64,000 nucleotides of DNA from Primula veris. Taxonomy: Eukaryota > Streptophyta > Magnoliopsida > Ericales > Primulaceae. Position numbers and translations under genes: made by a program. Location: NCBI GenBank assembly GCA_963682055.1, contig OY821750.1:26420402-26484401 (forward strand), read 5' to 3'. The notes beneath the pieces were generated by a model. It saw nothing but the letters and a program-made list of their open reading frames with translations, did no database searches and was not told where the DNA came from. Positions 12,623 to 26,400 of the stretch are shown here, in pieces (the stretch's first letter is position 1; each line of letters opens with the position of its first letter).

Positions 12623-15600
12623 TACATACATATAGGCGAAGTGAAAAATCAAGAAACGTTAAAATGGTGTATTATCTCACATTCATGGCGTGTAGGTTGT
12701 ACTGGAGTAACACTATGGTGAACCCGACCCATTAATTTTTATGGTGTGTTAACTAATAAAACTCCAAAACATATTAGAAAACGTAAAAATAATTAGGCTA
12801 AAATTAATTTAAAATTAAAATTAAAAGATTTGATTGATTGATACATCATTAATTATAGTGGACCAGATTTATACAAGTCTTTTCGTTATATTGTTACGGT
12901 TATGCTAACTTGTACCCCGTTGACATATTTTAAGATACACATGATATGGTACCGGTTGTTCATATGATAATCTCATTTAATATCTCATTTAATGTAACAA
13001 TGGGTAACAACTATATCAATGGTTATTAAAGATTTCGAAATGAAACATATACTTAGTATATATCTCAGAAAAAATTTCAAAATTAAACTATTGATGGAAC
13101 ATTACAACACAGTATAAACTAAAATATAATATTACAGAGCTCTAGTACATATTAGCCTAAAATTAAATATTAATTGAAAATATTTAAAAAAAATTAATGA
13201 TTTTAATATATTTTATCTGTCGGAATATAATAGTATTAATTAAAAAAATTATACGTGAGAATGTTATCAAGCCGGTTGCGACGTTCAAGATGGTAACTTA
13301 AGCAACACTTTCATCAACCTCATGCCTTTATTATTAACATCACGACCTCTCAAATATTATATTCTACTATGTAGAATGCTATTTTACGTATTTAAAAGAT
13401 GAAAATCCTATGTGATCTCATGTTCTTGGACCAATATTATATTGTTACAGTTGTGGTAATTAATTAAATAGTGATTAAGCATTATTTAGCAAATACTATA
13501 TTAACATCATAAATGCGGTGATAATATTTTTTCAACCTATAAAATGTATATTAACATGTGTCCCGAGACACATGTTAACAAAACCGTATTTATAATAGCC
13601 TCTTTACCCTTATAAAATATATAAGTTTCCAAAAATATCTGTACCGAAAATTCGTGTTCCCCAACTGACTACTACACCACACAAGTCAAGGCATATATCT
13701 ATTCTTACGTACGTCGTCCATTTATTATGAAATCGGGTCATCTATAATGGTAATTTGTGTTTTTCAAGATAAGCAATACTGTATAAGTACATCGGAAAAG
13801 TCAGGCTAATTGGCACAATATTGTCATGACAAGATCAAACAATCATGGAGGGAAATTGGTTCGATTTATCTCTTCAAATTCGATCTCGTCTTAATGGTAA
13901 TCCATTTCAGGTAACTAAAAATTCTAAGTTCAACTAATTAACAGTTGGATTGTCAGGAGATTGACTAAAATCACTCATGGCTTATTCCATTCCCACAATA
14001 GCAGAAATAGAACGTGTAACAAGGGTAATTAATTCAATCGCTTTCACTGATTCTCGAGTATACCTAATTGTAGCAAATTAGTAGCAAATTATAGTTTGTG
14101 AAAGAGTCCATCGATTCTCATCAAAAGTCCTCAAGATAGGAGTGAGATGAACTCGTATTTAAACAACAACCTTATCGATAATTCATTGATTTGGGTTAAT
14201 ATAAACTCTAACAACGGCTTGTAGTGAGACGAGTCGATAAGATGTAAAAGATTGACCAAAGCCGAATAACATGTTTGATGAACATAGGCCTCTAGAGTGG
14301 CAGTCAAGGGTTTGTGTCTGCTTACGAAAGACACCTCTTGCAAGTATATCTACCGTTTCGTTAGAAGCAACCTTTCATTACTGACATATACTTCTTTCCA
14401 AAAATGTATTCTTTCACGGTAATGCGCCTTTTCAAGAAGAACACTTCTTTCGTAAAAAGAGACGCCCATTAGATTAAAGATCGCATCTATAAATGGATGC
14501 GCCCCTATTTGTTGACATATATAATGATATCATTATATTTCCGAAACCAAAAAAAAATGTACATAATTTCCAACATATAATCTAAAAGAGAGCAATCGTA
14601 TTCGTCGTTATATCGCCCTATAGCAGTATATATAGTGAAGGAACATATATACATTATACTGTTTTAAGCGAAAAAGTGGTTTCAGGAAATGTCTTCTAAT
14701 AATAGACTATGTAAGATTTATTTTCTTTTCCAGGTTCCTAGATCCCGATTGTTAGATGTACCCAAAACTAATTATAACTTTTAAGGCGTTTGTAATTTCT
14801 TTAAGTTATTTGAACATGTAAAAGAATAAAACTTAGTCTTGCATATTGAACACTTAAAAAATCACCAGAGTACATGCAAACATCGCAATGACAACAATAT
14901 TTTTTGTGTAAAAAAAAAAAACTAGATGAAATAAGATACATTTTGCTACTTTTTTAGATTTAGATTAGATACATTTTCTTCTATAGACTTTTGCCGCATG
15001 CATACTAGGGACCTAAAACCATATACTGGGTGAACCACACACATTAAGTCGCTGATGGTCTACAAAAATTGTACAAAATTACTTGTTGGTCTTTATAGTT
15101 CTGGTTACAGAACACCTTCATAAAGCTGATGTAAAAATCATATTTTGCATTGCTGGTATTGATGAAGGCTGGCGTCTTTTTACATCTGAGCCGCATAATT
15201 TTTTTTTTCCTACTATACATTTATTTGATTTTCTTTATCGGTTGAAATATCTATTAAACAAAACCCTTTTACATGACACAAAATAAAACTATCAAAGTAA
15301 TGGGCTACTCTTACATTTTTGGAAACAAACTCTACTTAAGTTGATTTAGAATCTCGTAGTCAAATATTTTAGTTGCAATAATCAATAATAAAAACATAAT
15401 TTAACCCCTAAGTTTGTAAAACGCATTAATCGGTAATTAATCGAAAGCTTTCGACACAACAATTTTTTGATTGGTCACCGATTAATGCGTCGATTGGGAC
15501 CATAATACGGACAATAATAAAAACATAAAGTACGGGCCGCCCATGTACATACATTGCAGCAACTCAGTATCCTTTGAAACTTCTTAAGAAGAAAACAGAA

Positions 15601-17526
15601 TCTCAATCGACTGAGACAAAATTCATAATACCGACAATAATTTCTAGGTATGAAAATAATACAAGAAAATAAAATTCATGTGTATGGTGTGAAAATTAAT
15701 GCAGATTTAAATGAATTTTATTTGACACCTTAGACACACATTATCATTTACCAACCTATTCTCCATCTGTCTCTAGCTATAAGACGATGGATTATGTGGA
15801 TGGTATGGGCAGTGGACCCCTTTTATTATTGTAAGTTGCAAGTACCCAAACATGTGACTCGTTGGTTTAGTTCATTGGACTTTTATAGTGCCAACATTGT
15901 AGGTTCATTTGGTGAGCATTTTCGAACTTATTCATGCTTTTGTCCATGTAAACATCGTTTTATATTACATCGTTTTATAAATACAACTGTAAGTAACACT
16001 GTGAACTTGTTGAAGAGAAAATGAACACTTAGTACAGAGTTTTAGAATTAATCATCAAAAATTTATGTCCTATTTTAAGGTTAGTGTTAGGTCCTAACTT
16101 AAGTGATTTAGTAAAAAAAATTGTGGTGTTGTCGAAATTAGTAAAATGAGTATGTTTGAATACTTTCTATATAATATAAGCTTTATAATATCATTAAGTT
16201 GGATGAGTGTACCAAACATGTATGCACTTGTATCACATTGAACTCTATATATCAACAAATATTTTGTGTTCAAGTTTGATTTAAATGGTATCAAATTCAC
16301 CGGATACCTTCAGTTGCAACTTTGGTTAAATAGGATTAATTAATTTGGAAGTGAAAATTTTATAGCATCACTATAAATGCGAATTTAAGATTTCATTAAA
16401 CTTTTTATCTCGCATTCTTAAAGATTTTGGTGGTTTGAATAGTTAAAATTCTAAAATATCGATCTATTAAACATTAGCTTTCTCATTGAACTAATTAATT
16501 ACCTTAGGTTTTTTAATTTTGAGATAATTACCATATGTTCTTCTTACGACAAAAAAAGGTTACAATCGGGGACGCACAAATCTGTTAAATATTTGTTGCT
16601 AAATGACTATATCTGTCAGTAAAGTTTAAATCCATCACCATGTCGTCTCCGATTAAGATGTTGGGAAACCAAATCTGTCATCGTTTTCGTATGAGATTTA
16701 ACTTCTTCTTTTTTAGTGTATTTTCGTATTTAATCATAATTCTAAATTTGTAAAATACTAAATTTATGAAAAGGTTATGGTGATGGGTATCACTGATCGT
16801 TCTCGTTGGCATGTTTGGTTTTAAAGTGTGTTCAGTCTTAGTCAAATGCTCAAAGCTACTCGACCCACTCATAAAGTTCATTTGATTTTTGCTTTTTTTC
16901 TTTTTATTTCCTTATTTCTGGGTTAAATTTTTGGTTTTCCGGATGATTAGACCTAGCTAGGATCTAGCTATAGGTTAATTAAAAGTAAATTATCTGTTTG
17001 TCGAGGAGAAGAGAATCATATTATATTCTTAAACAGTAAACACTCAATAATTGTGTAAAGATAATTAATAGTAGGAAATATTGTTGCTAAGAAGAAGAGC
17101 ACACCAAAACAAAACAAAACAAAACGGTCAAAATATTGTAACAGTAACACATATGTGATGAAATATTTTTTTATGACGGTTTGGTTGTTTTATGACGGTT
17201 TTTTCACATCATCTTAAATTTGTAACAGTTTTGTGATAGTTTTCGTCGCTTAATCAACTTCATTTTGTAGACTTTGAACTACAAATAACTTGACTTGATT
17301 TGGAATATTTTTTCTTTTATAAATATGTTATAGAGAAATAAGAAATTTAAATTATTATGATATCAAACTATCTTTAGAATTTCCCACCGTGTTTAATCAT
17401 AAAAATTAAAACCTTCTTGTGGGCTATCCAAATCGCGAAAAAAAAAAAAAAAACGAACTCACTAATGCCGGATTTATTTGACAATATTACAACTGTAACA
17501 GCAGATAAACATAGAGGTGTTGTATT
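12623..17526. other. Intergenic AT-rich region, no gene recognised
   Basis: No supported gene. A short exon-like start at 13845-13911 (ATG, 22 codons, then a GTAACT donor-like sequence) has no recognisable downstream exon. From 17.15 to 17.24 kb there are several TTATGACGG/TTTGTGAT motifs resembling the subterminal repeats of the CACTA-like element at 39.2 kb, but no termini were found. Confidence 0.5.
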
Positions 17527-18036
17527 CACAAGATAACCATCACTTAATTTCTTTTCCATATCAAAACTCTTCAATGAAAGCACTTCTTTCAAGTAAAAAA
17601 AATAAAATTCCTTTCCTTATTAAGTCTGAAACAAATTATTAACAGATATGATAACTATTTACAAGAGTTTCCACTATTATATATTATCTCGTATATATAA
17701 TTGTTTTTTACTAAATATCACTCTGTTTTAACAATTTAATCATGAAACTATATGTGTAACTTTAACCGATTAAAAACTTTCACAAGATAACCATCGCTTA
17801 ATTTCTTTTCCATATCAAAACTCTTCAATGAAAGCACTTCTTTCAAGTAAAAAAATAAAATTCCTTTCCTTATTAAGTCTGAAACAAAGTATTAACAGAT
17901 ATGATAATTATTTACAAGAGTTTCCACTATTATATATTATCTCGTATATATAATTATTTTTTACTAAATATCACTCCGTTTTAAATTGTCAGTTAATCGT
18001 GAAACTATATGTGTAACTTTAACCGATTAAAAACTA
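17527..18036. repeat. Tandem duplication, 254-bp unit, two copies
   Basis: The block starting CACAAGATAACCATC at 17527 is repeated from 17781 and ends at about 18036 after ACCGATTAAAAAC. The copies are highly similar, with a few substitutions and small indels. There is no coding potential. Confidence 0.92.
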
Positions 18037-18245
18037 CTTTTTAAATTATCGAAATAAAACTTTTTAAAAGTAAATCGCATAGTTTAACATCCAAATTTTA
18101 TGATTAAATTTTAAAAAAAATTAATTTCGTATTTAAATATGAGTTTTTTTTTTTATTATTATTATAGGACGAGAGTTGCATATGGACTAATAATAATGGA
18201 ACAGAGTATGAGAAAATGTAAGACGTCAGCTAAAGTAAAAGGTGT

Positions 18246-18292
18246 CCACGTGTCAAAGCCTATTTCTGTGATTTGTTCACCACGTGTCACGT
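18246..18292. promoter_or_regulatory. Paired G-box/ABRE-type motifs
   Basis: CCACGTGTCA occurs twice (18246-18255 and 18280-18289), and the second overlaps a further ACGTC. Such pairs are typical of abscisic-acid or light responsive plant promoters bound by bZIP/bHLH factors. No gene is recognisable downstream in either direction for several kilobases, so the role is open. Confidence 0.4.
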
Positions 18293-18835
18293 CTTTATCC
18301 AACTAATAGTCCTTAATCTTCACACGCGTATACTCGTCGGTACTCACAATTAATATAGTTACAAAATTGCCCTCAAATGTATGGATAGAATTTGAATTAG
18401 GCCCACAGTTTTGCTTTTAATAAATATATTTAATGCAGTTCACTTTCTCTGCGTGTGTCCGTTTCATTTATAATAACCTGCTATGATTGCTTCCGGTGAT
18501 CCAACATTTTATGTACGAATGGGCGGCCTATTTATGACATTTTTTACATACCTCTGATTTTTTTTCACAGGTGGGTCAGGGTAAATTTGGAGATGAAACA
18601 AATGGTAGAAACCTTAAATAAAAAAAAAAGAACTCTCAAGTCTCATCCGGTACAAAAATATATATATATATATGTAATCTAGTCCCATCCACTAGCATGA
18701 GATCAGAATGTCAGAATGCTTATTTATCTCATTTAAATAAAAAAAAAAGGGAATTCACAAGTTTCATCCGGTACAAAAATATAAATATGTAATTGCATCG
18801 GTACAATTAACAATTGAAAATGGTTACTCTATTAA

Positions 18836-19136
18836 AACGTTTATAATAATATTGTTATTTCTATTGTTAACTAAAAATGTTAGCTAATAATGTAATTTTA
18901 TCTTCTCATTAATTGTGTTAAAGTGTGTGTTAATTTTATAGATGTTAAAAAATTGTTAAAGATAACAATATTTTTAATTGTTAGAGCATTTACAATAGTG
19001 TTGTTATCTCTATTATTAACTAAAAATGTTAGGTAACAATCCAATTTTGTCTCTACTACATTAGTTGTGTTAAAGTGTGTGTTAACTTTATAGATACTAA
19101 AAACATTGTTAAAGATGACAATCTTTTTAATTGTTA
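18836..19136. repeat. Two tandem copies of a MITE-like ~145-bp unit
   Basis: Two diverged copies, about 18836-18980 and 18983-19136, share the series TTGTTAT..CTATT..TTAACTAAAAATGTTAG, TTGTGTTAAAGTGTGTGTTAA and ..TTGTTAAAGAT.ACAAT. The second opens with AGAGCATTTACAATAGTG, a start common to a widespread plant MITE group. No clear target duplication was found. Confidence 0.6.
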
Positions 19137-19788
19137 TTACTCGATGACATGATAAAAAAATTTATCCACGCCCACAATTAATTGTTATTTCTCACGTATG
19201 TATTTTATATATCTACCATACTGCTATTTATTTTCTTCCGGTACCTATTCATAGTACTATATTTTGAACAATTAATTTTTAGTTAAAATAGATAATATTG
19301 TTAAAGTTAAAACTAATGTAAGTGTTTAACTTAATATACATATGTGTCATTTAATATATATTTATATTGGTCTAGTGTCACAACTCACATGAGTGCATTT
19401 ATACGGAGTATAAAATAACCTTTCAAATAGTTGTTTCAAAAAACAAAATAACCTTTAAAGTAAGAAGTTAAGATCAGAATGCAACTAATGTAAGAATTAA
19501 TGGTTGTAAATATTATTTTTAAATAAATTAGTAAAATCTCATCCAATTAATTTATTAGTAACACTACATTAAAAATCCTTAGCAATTGAACAAATATTGA
19601 AACAGTACTACTAAGTCTTAACACACAATTTAATTATATGACAAATCGAGACAACTCTTTAATTGACGGGAATACAAAAAGGGTCAACAAAACTGAAAAG
19701 GATTAAAAACTTGTCCGTCTTATAACTTTGAATTTGTACATATGTACGTAGCTTTGATTCTGTATTATACTAACCGGAAACCAATGTT

Positions 19789-20480
19789 TAGGGCCGTAAA
19801 TGAGAGGATTCGTTCGTAGAATCTTTTGTGTTCGGTTCGATTAAGCTTCGATTTCTGTTCGTTCATTTATAAACGAACATGATAATTAAAATGAATATAA
19901 ACACGACTATGTTCGTTTCGTCTAAGCTCTGTTCGTATAATTATATATAAAGTTTGATAAAATCAAAAAACTAAATATATTCTTTATAGCATGTAATATC
20001 ACTACAAGAATAATATTAATGATATGTCGGTATTATTTCAAATTTATTGAAGTAATTTATATCATCATACTATAAATACAATTACCGATTTTATTGTTAA
20101 ATGCTCGACTCGTTAAAGTAATTATTTATACGTATGTAAAAAAGAATTTATACATTAATAAAATATATAAAGTTAAAACTAAGAAAATACGTTATGATGT
20201 CAAATAAATTAATTAACTAACGTTTTATTTATTTGTAAACAACTTTATCACAGTAAACAATATAATAATAAATGATAAAATTATAATATATTCTAAAAAC
20301 AAAGAAAAAAATACTATTTTTTAATTACTAAATGTTTTGAATTAATCATGTTCGTCAAATGTCCGTTCGTATTAATTAAATGAACATGAACTGAACGTGA
20401 ACAAGTGTTTCAGTTGAACATGAACATGAACAGAGTCATGTTGTTCATGTTCGGGTCGTTTCACTTCATTTACACCTCTA
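19789..20480. mobile_element. Old non-autonomous hAT-like element
   Basis: The 692-bp segment starts TAGGGCCGTAAATGAG and ends CTTCATTTACACCTCTA, imperfect inverted ends of the plant hAT type (TAGGGGTGTAAATGA-like). Flanking octamers CCAATGTT and TCCATGTT match at 6 of 8 positions, as for a decayed 8-bp target duplication. The inside carries many GTTCGT/GAACATGAAC motifs near both ends and no transposase frame. Confidence 0.55.
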
Positions 20481-20488
20481 TCCATGTT

Positions 20489-23405
20489 GAAGTTTTTTTT
20501 AAAAAAAATGTTAAAAAATATATTTATGAAAACAAAATATCTCTGAAGTTGAGTTTTATATTAACAAACTCTATTGTAGTCGGTTTCAAAGTCACGTAAT
20601 ATATCTAAATCGATGTAAACTTATTGCAGAAGTAAAACAATAAATCTGCTCAACGTTTCTTGTTTTATCATGTAAAAGATATACTACAAGTCAAACTTAT
20701 TGCTTACTAACAGTTCTTCCAATCTCATTCACTACCCTTTTATAGCAACCAAACAAGCCTACGTTACATCATCAATGTGAACAATGATTTTAGACCAAGC
20801 ATTAACCACAATTTTATGTTTTCTGCCGCTCTTCCTTAAAATCCTATTTCAACAGAAATTAAAAGTCACATTGTTGAAAAATATTACGCGTTTTCTAAGG
20901 GAACAATCCCAAACTTGCATAAACTTAATTGGTAAAAATTTTACTTCTTGGCTTTTCAACCAAAAAATATCATTAACACACTGTCAGTTTACACGTTTTT
21001 TGCTAAACTGATAACAAACTGAGTGACTATCATTAACCGACGCTATAAAAAAATATCAATTTACCATCAGACGTGTTGTTACTAAATTGATAATAAACTG
21101 AGTGTCACTTGTTTATATTCAATACCGTAACTAGCAATTGATTACAAATTCGCCATAAAAAAAAAAGGCCTTTCTCAAGATTATTCATATTAATATATAG
21201 TACTATGTATTAACAGAAAAAAAAAAAAAAACAATTTAATCACATGTTTTGAGAATAAAACACATCCGTGATCCATCTAACTTGGCTTCCAAATAGAGTT
21301 AAGATCTAAACATGCCTTTTAAGCCGAAACTTTTACCTTAAATAAACTGGAATATTTTTCTATAGAGTCCAAATCTTTTATCCCATTTTTTTACCTCTTT
21401 TGTGTTCCATTGCTTATTTTATTTTTTCTAAAAAACGAAAAAAATTATACAATTACTATAATACATGTATCAATACATTCTAATAATTATTTTTAAAAGA
21501 AAACCCACACAAAATTTATTCTGGAATAAATGTATAAATTAGTGTAAATTAAACATTGAATATTAAAAAAATTGTTTAAAACAATATTATATTCAAATAT
21601 TTTAAAATTTGAATATAATATAATATAAAATCTTATAAATTTACGGTATAAATTATAAAAATTTAAAATTTAAATAAAATAAACAAATAAACACCGAAGT
21701 TTGAATATATGTAATCATATATAATAATGTAAACATAGAATAAAAACAACCGTATGGGGAACAGTAATGAAGAAAAGACCAAAATCCCCACCACTATTAT
21801 TTTCATATAAATCTATAATATTCTGGACACGCCTTTTTACAGCTTTATCATAGTATTTTTTTAATAAAATAAAATTCCTCCATCATTATTCCCAAATTCC
21901 AACAGACTTTCCTTTTCCTTTCAGATTAAACATTTCCAATTCATCTCACTAACACAAAGCCGGTACATTATTGCATATTACAGGTCCACACATCTCCTTT
22001 ATTGATTATTGAAGATAATTTATAAAAGGTGGTGGGGAGAGAGTTTAATTATGATATGGTCTCAATTCTTATCATAAAATTCAAATATGACCCTCATTGT
22101 ATGTTAGCTACATAAAAAGTCCCTAAACATTTCTAAAGATAAGAGTTTTCAGTTTTTAAATTCAGCTTAACGAAAATGATTATAAACAGCTGATACCCAT
22201 TTTCGCTAACGCTTCTCAAATCTTCAACTATTATATAAATATATTTCAGTGATTATTAAAATTATAAGGTAGATCTTATTAAAAAAATATTAACATATGA
22301 TTTTATAGTAATATTTTTCTAACTTATGATAAACTCACTGTACAAACAATACGATTAATTTTTAAGAAAATTAAAACAGTAATATCATGTCTAATTAAAT
22401 AAATATTTTTAAAATCTTAAATGTATCACATTTTTTTTCTCTTTTGCTGTGTTAAATACCCTTCTAAGCTGTCACAAAAAATGTCCAAAGAGTATATTGG
22501 TCAACGAAAAATATTCAACAATCACGGAGTTCTTCATGTTATACAACTCGATGAAAAAAAAACACAGTCAATCCGTGTATCATATATAGAACTACTCCCT
22601 CCCCTCCATTTTCCATTATTCATTATTCCATTTGAGGAACTTTTCATTTAATTGTTCTAAATTAGTAACTACAATTGCGTCTACCAAAAAAAACTACTCT
22701 CTTGTGCATTTAAAATTTTATTCTTATCCAAATACTCGTGAAAATTAATTTTTAAACGGTAGACTTGAAAAAACATGGAAAAAAAAGGTATCATAATTTT
22801 TCGTCTAAAAGCGAAAGATTTTTTCAGACGCAATACAATAAAATGAGAACCAAAATAAGCCACCATAAAATTAAGGATGGATACGAGACGGTTTTGGTTG
22901 GATTTACAGGTCTGTTAGCATCCGTACAGAAAAATTAAAAAGTCAAAGTTAATGAGGATAACATCAAAGGAAGTTATGAGGACCAATAACATAATTAATG
23001 GTTTGCATGGTTATTTGTTGTAGTAACTACAACAAAGATTTATATAAAATATCGGCCCCTCCTATTTGAAATTCCTGATTCCGTGAGTGGCGGCTGGATT
23101 GGGATGCATGTTTAATTTGCGGGTTTTGTTTGTGGCCATAAACCAACATAAAATAAGGAAGGTAGCTAGAAGAATATAAAGAGAAACTAGGAGGAGCAAT
23201 AACGTAAATAATGGGAGGAGAGAGATGAATGCCGTTGTATAGGTGGTTATAGTGACTACTTCTCTCTCTTTACTCTCCCTCTACTCTGCTCAGCTCACAC
23301 CTTTTGTTCTGTACCATCTCTCTCTCTCTCTCTAAACCACCCATCCGCACCCAGATACATACATAAGTATATATATATAAATAGATATAGAGATAGAGAT
23401 AAAGA
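20489..23405. other. Intergenic AT-rich region and upstream region of the GALS gene
   Basis: No supported gene. The last 400 bp probably carry the promoter and 5' UTR of the downstream gene. TATATAAAAT occurs at about 23041, a CT-rich tract at 23319-23334, and TATATAAATAG close to the start codon at about 23374. Which TATA is used cannot be decided. Confidence 0.5.
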
Positions 23406-26400
23406 ATGGGGAAGGAGAGTGAGAATAAGGAGAAGAATACAGTTGCGGTGGGTGGAATAGCGTCTTTCAACTGTGCCGATGTCAAGTTCTTTATCACCGC
23501 GCTTTTGTTTCTCTGCTCCCTCGCTACCGTCCTCCAGTTCTTCCCTTCTCGCCTCTCCTTCTCTCTCCCCTCTCCCCCTCTCCTCCCCAACTGCTCCACC
23601 GATCGAGTCCTCGTCGTTAACCACTCCAATCTCTCTCCTCCACTTCACCATAATCAAGCCGGGACCGTAAATAATGCACAAAACCTGCCACCTCAGCAGA
23701 ACGGAGTCCTAGAAAACCGAGTAATTAATCCCTCTACGCCCCGTCAGCAAAACGAAGTATTAAACCAGCTATCGGCATTGCCACGTCAGCAAAACGGAGT
23801 GGTAGATGATATAGAAAATTTGCCACGTCAGAAGAACGGCGTCTTAAACCAGTTATCGGCGATGCAACGTCAGCAGAACGGAGCCGTAATAGAAGACGGA
23901 GTAACTAATTCTATGCCACGTCAGCAAAACGGAGTACTAAACCCTTCCATGCCACGTCAGCAAGACGAGGTGGGCGCGGACGGAATAGTCAAACGGGGTT
24001 TCAACCCGTACGGTGCGGCGGCGTATGCCTTCATACTCATGTCGGCCTACCGAGGCGGACCCAACACCTTCGCTGTTAACGCCCTCGCCTCGAAACCCCT
24101 CCACGTCTTCGGCAAGCCCACCTACCTCTGCCGCTATGTGGAGGAGAGAGAAGGAGGAGGGAGGGAGGTTACGGCGGTGGGGGTGAGGTATTTACCGGAC
24201 TGGGGATACGGAAGGGTTTATACTGTTGTGGTGGTGAACTGTACTTTTTCGGTGGCGGTGGGTGTAGAAGGAGGTGGAGGAGGGAGGTTGGTGGTGGAGG
24301 CGACGACGAACGGAGGGGGGGATAGTAAGGTGAATGTTACGGATACGATCGAAGCTCTCTATGAAGCTCCTGGTATGTAACTACTTGGATTAGTTGAATT
24401 GTATGATGTATTATTTATTTAGTGGATTTGATGATTTGATAGATTGTGATATATATTTATGAAACTAAGTTGAATGTGATAGATTGTGATGTAGTTTTAT
24501 TTGTAGTGAAAAGTAAGTTGAATGTTACGGTATGTTACTTGTGTTGATTGATAAATTAGTGTGGGTTATTTAGGGTCTAATTTGGGAAATATGATTGGAT
24601 TTGATGGTGATATATTGTAAATTATAATGTTTTTTTAGTAGGGAAAATTAAGTTGAATGTTACGAATTAGATCGATACTATTTTTTTATTTTTATTTTTG
24701 TATTATTAGTGAATTATGCATCGCGTTTCGGACACGATCGAGGCTCTCTACAAGGCTTGGATTGAATTGAATTGTATGGAGTGTTGGTTAATAATAAGTT
24801 GGGATTATTTAGGGTCTAATTTAATTTGGGAATACTAATGGATTTGATGTGCTAGATTGTGATGTATATTTATTAGAACTGAAAATTAAGTTAAATGTTA
24901 TGGTTTCGGTTGAGGTGCTTTACGAGGCTGCTGGTATGTTATTAGATTAGATTAAATTAAATTATGTGGAGTGTTGATTGTTTAGGGTCTGATTTGGGAG
25001 ACTAAATGGATTTGTTGTGATACTTATATTGTATGGAGTGTTGATTGATAATTAGTGGGGATTATTTAGGGTCTAATTTGGGAAATACTAGTGGATTTGA
25101 TGTGATATGATATTAGATTGTGATGTATATTTTATTCGTAATGATAATTAAGTTCAATGTATGTTACGGATTCGATCGAGATTCTTTACGAGGTGTCCGA
25201 TAAGTTTTTGGAAATTATTGTGGATTTAGTTAATTTTGCATCGCATTGATAAATTGTGTGGTGAGCGTGATAGTTTAGGGTGTTAACTAGTTGGATTAAC
25301 CACCTAGTTGATATTTTGTAGAGAAGTTGATGTGCTAGAATGTGGGTTTTCTCCATCATTGATTATAGAAAAGGATTGTGACATATTTAATTTGAATTTA
25401 AGTTGGTAAGATATGAGGTATGTTATCGGAAATTATGGATTTGATCGAGGCATTTTACGAGGCTCACGGTATGTTATTGGGGATATTTGAGTTTTTAGGA
25501 TTTAGTAAATTTTGTATTGATAGATTGAAGTAGTGGAAATTAACTATGGTCTAATTTGTGAACACTGTTATTCTGTTGATGCAATGGGTTGTTTCTTTTG
25601 TCCTTTTAGTAGGCATTTAGCAATTTAAGACAAGGTTTATGCATATTAAGGAGTAGGTGATAATTATTTTATTGTTATGCTACTTTAATCCAATTGCAAA
25701 TGATCATTTTAGGTTAATGGAATATCAGTGGATTGTAGAGCTAAGATTCTCGTGTATAATTTTATGACTAGAGAATTTAATAAAAATGATGGTATTGCCT
25801 ATCAACACTGGAGTATCTTGTTGATGCAATTGTTTGTTCTTAATTTCCCTTTTAGTAAGCATTGAGCTATTAAAGAGAATGATTTTGGAAGCATTTATAA
25901 CTAGTAATTATTTTACTGTTTTACAGTTGAGATAATTGAATTCATCTATTTCTGGCTCCCAATTATTTGGATCTATGATTATCATAACTAGTTACAGAAT
26001 AATGTCCTGAATCAAGCTGCAGGCTTGCAACAGTATATGCATAAAATGTTGTTATTTAGCGTTCCGATTTCAACGATTGAGATTAATTTGCTTCAATAGG
26101 CGGTGCACTGTCAATTTCTTAATTTTCCGTAATTCTTTGTTAAGCGGTGCTAAAAGTATCCGATACGTATGTAGACACATCGTGTACATGCTAATTAATC
26201 AAAATAACAAATGATTTCTGAGGGGAGAAAAATCAAGCTCTAATTGATACTGGGTTGTAGATATAAGGCCTTTTGAAGCAATTAGACAATGACCTAAATT
26301 TTAGGAATCTAAAATTATCATATACCAGTATACCACATGTGTTTCTTTAATAATTGTAAGAATGTATTAGGTTGAAAAAGACTAGTGTCTATGTTGTTGA

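Noticed and set aside
20005..20015. CACTACAAGAA, a typical left end of CACTA elements, inside the hAT-like element
   Set aside because: No matching TTCTTGTAGTG end or target duplication was found downstream.
23270..23681. Antisense frames over the start of GALS
   Set aside because: They mirror the CT-rich leader and low-complexity stem of the real gene and encode Arg/Glu-rich or Tyr/Ile repeats.
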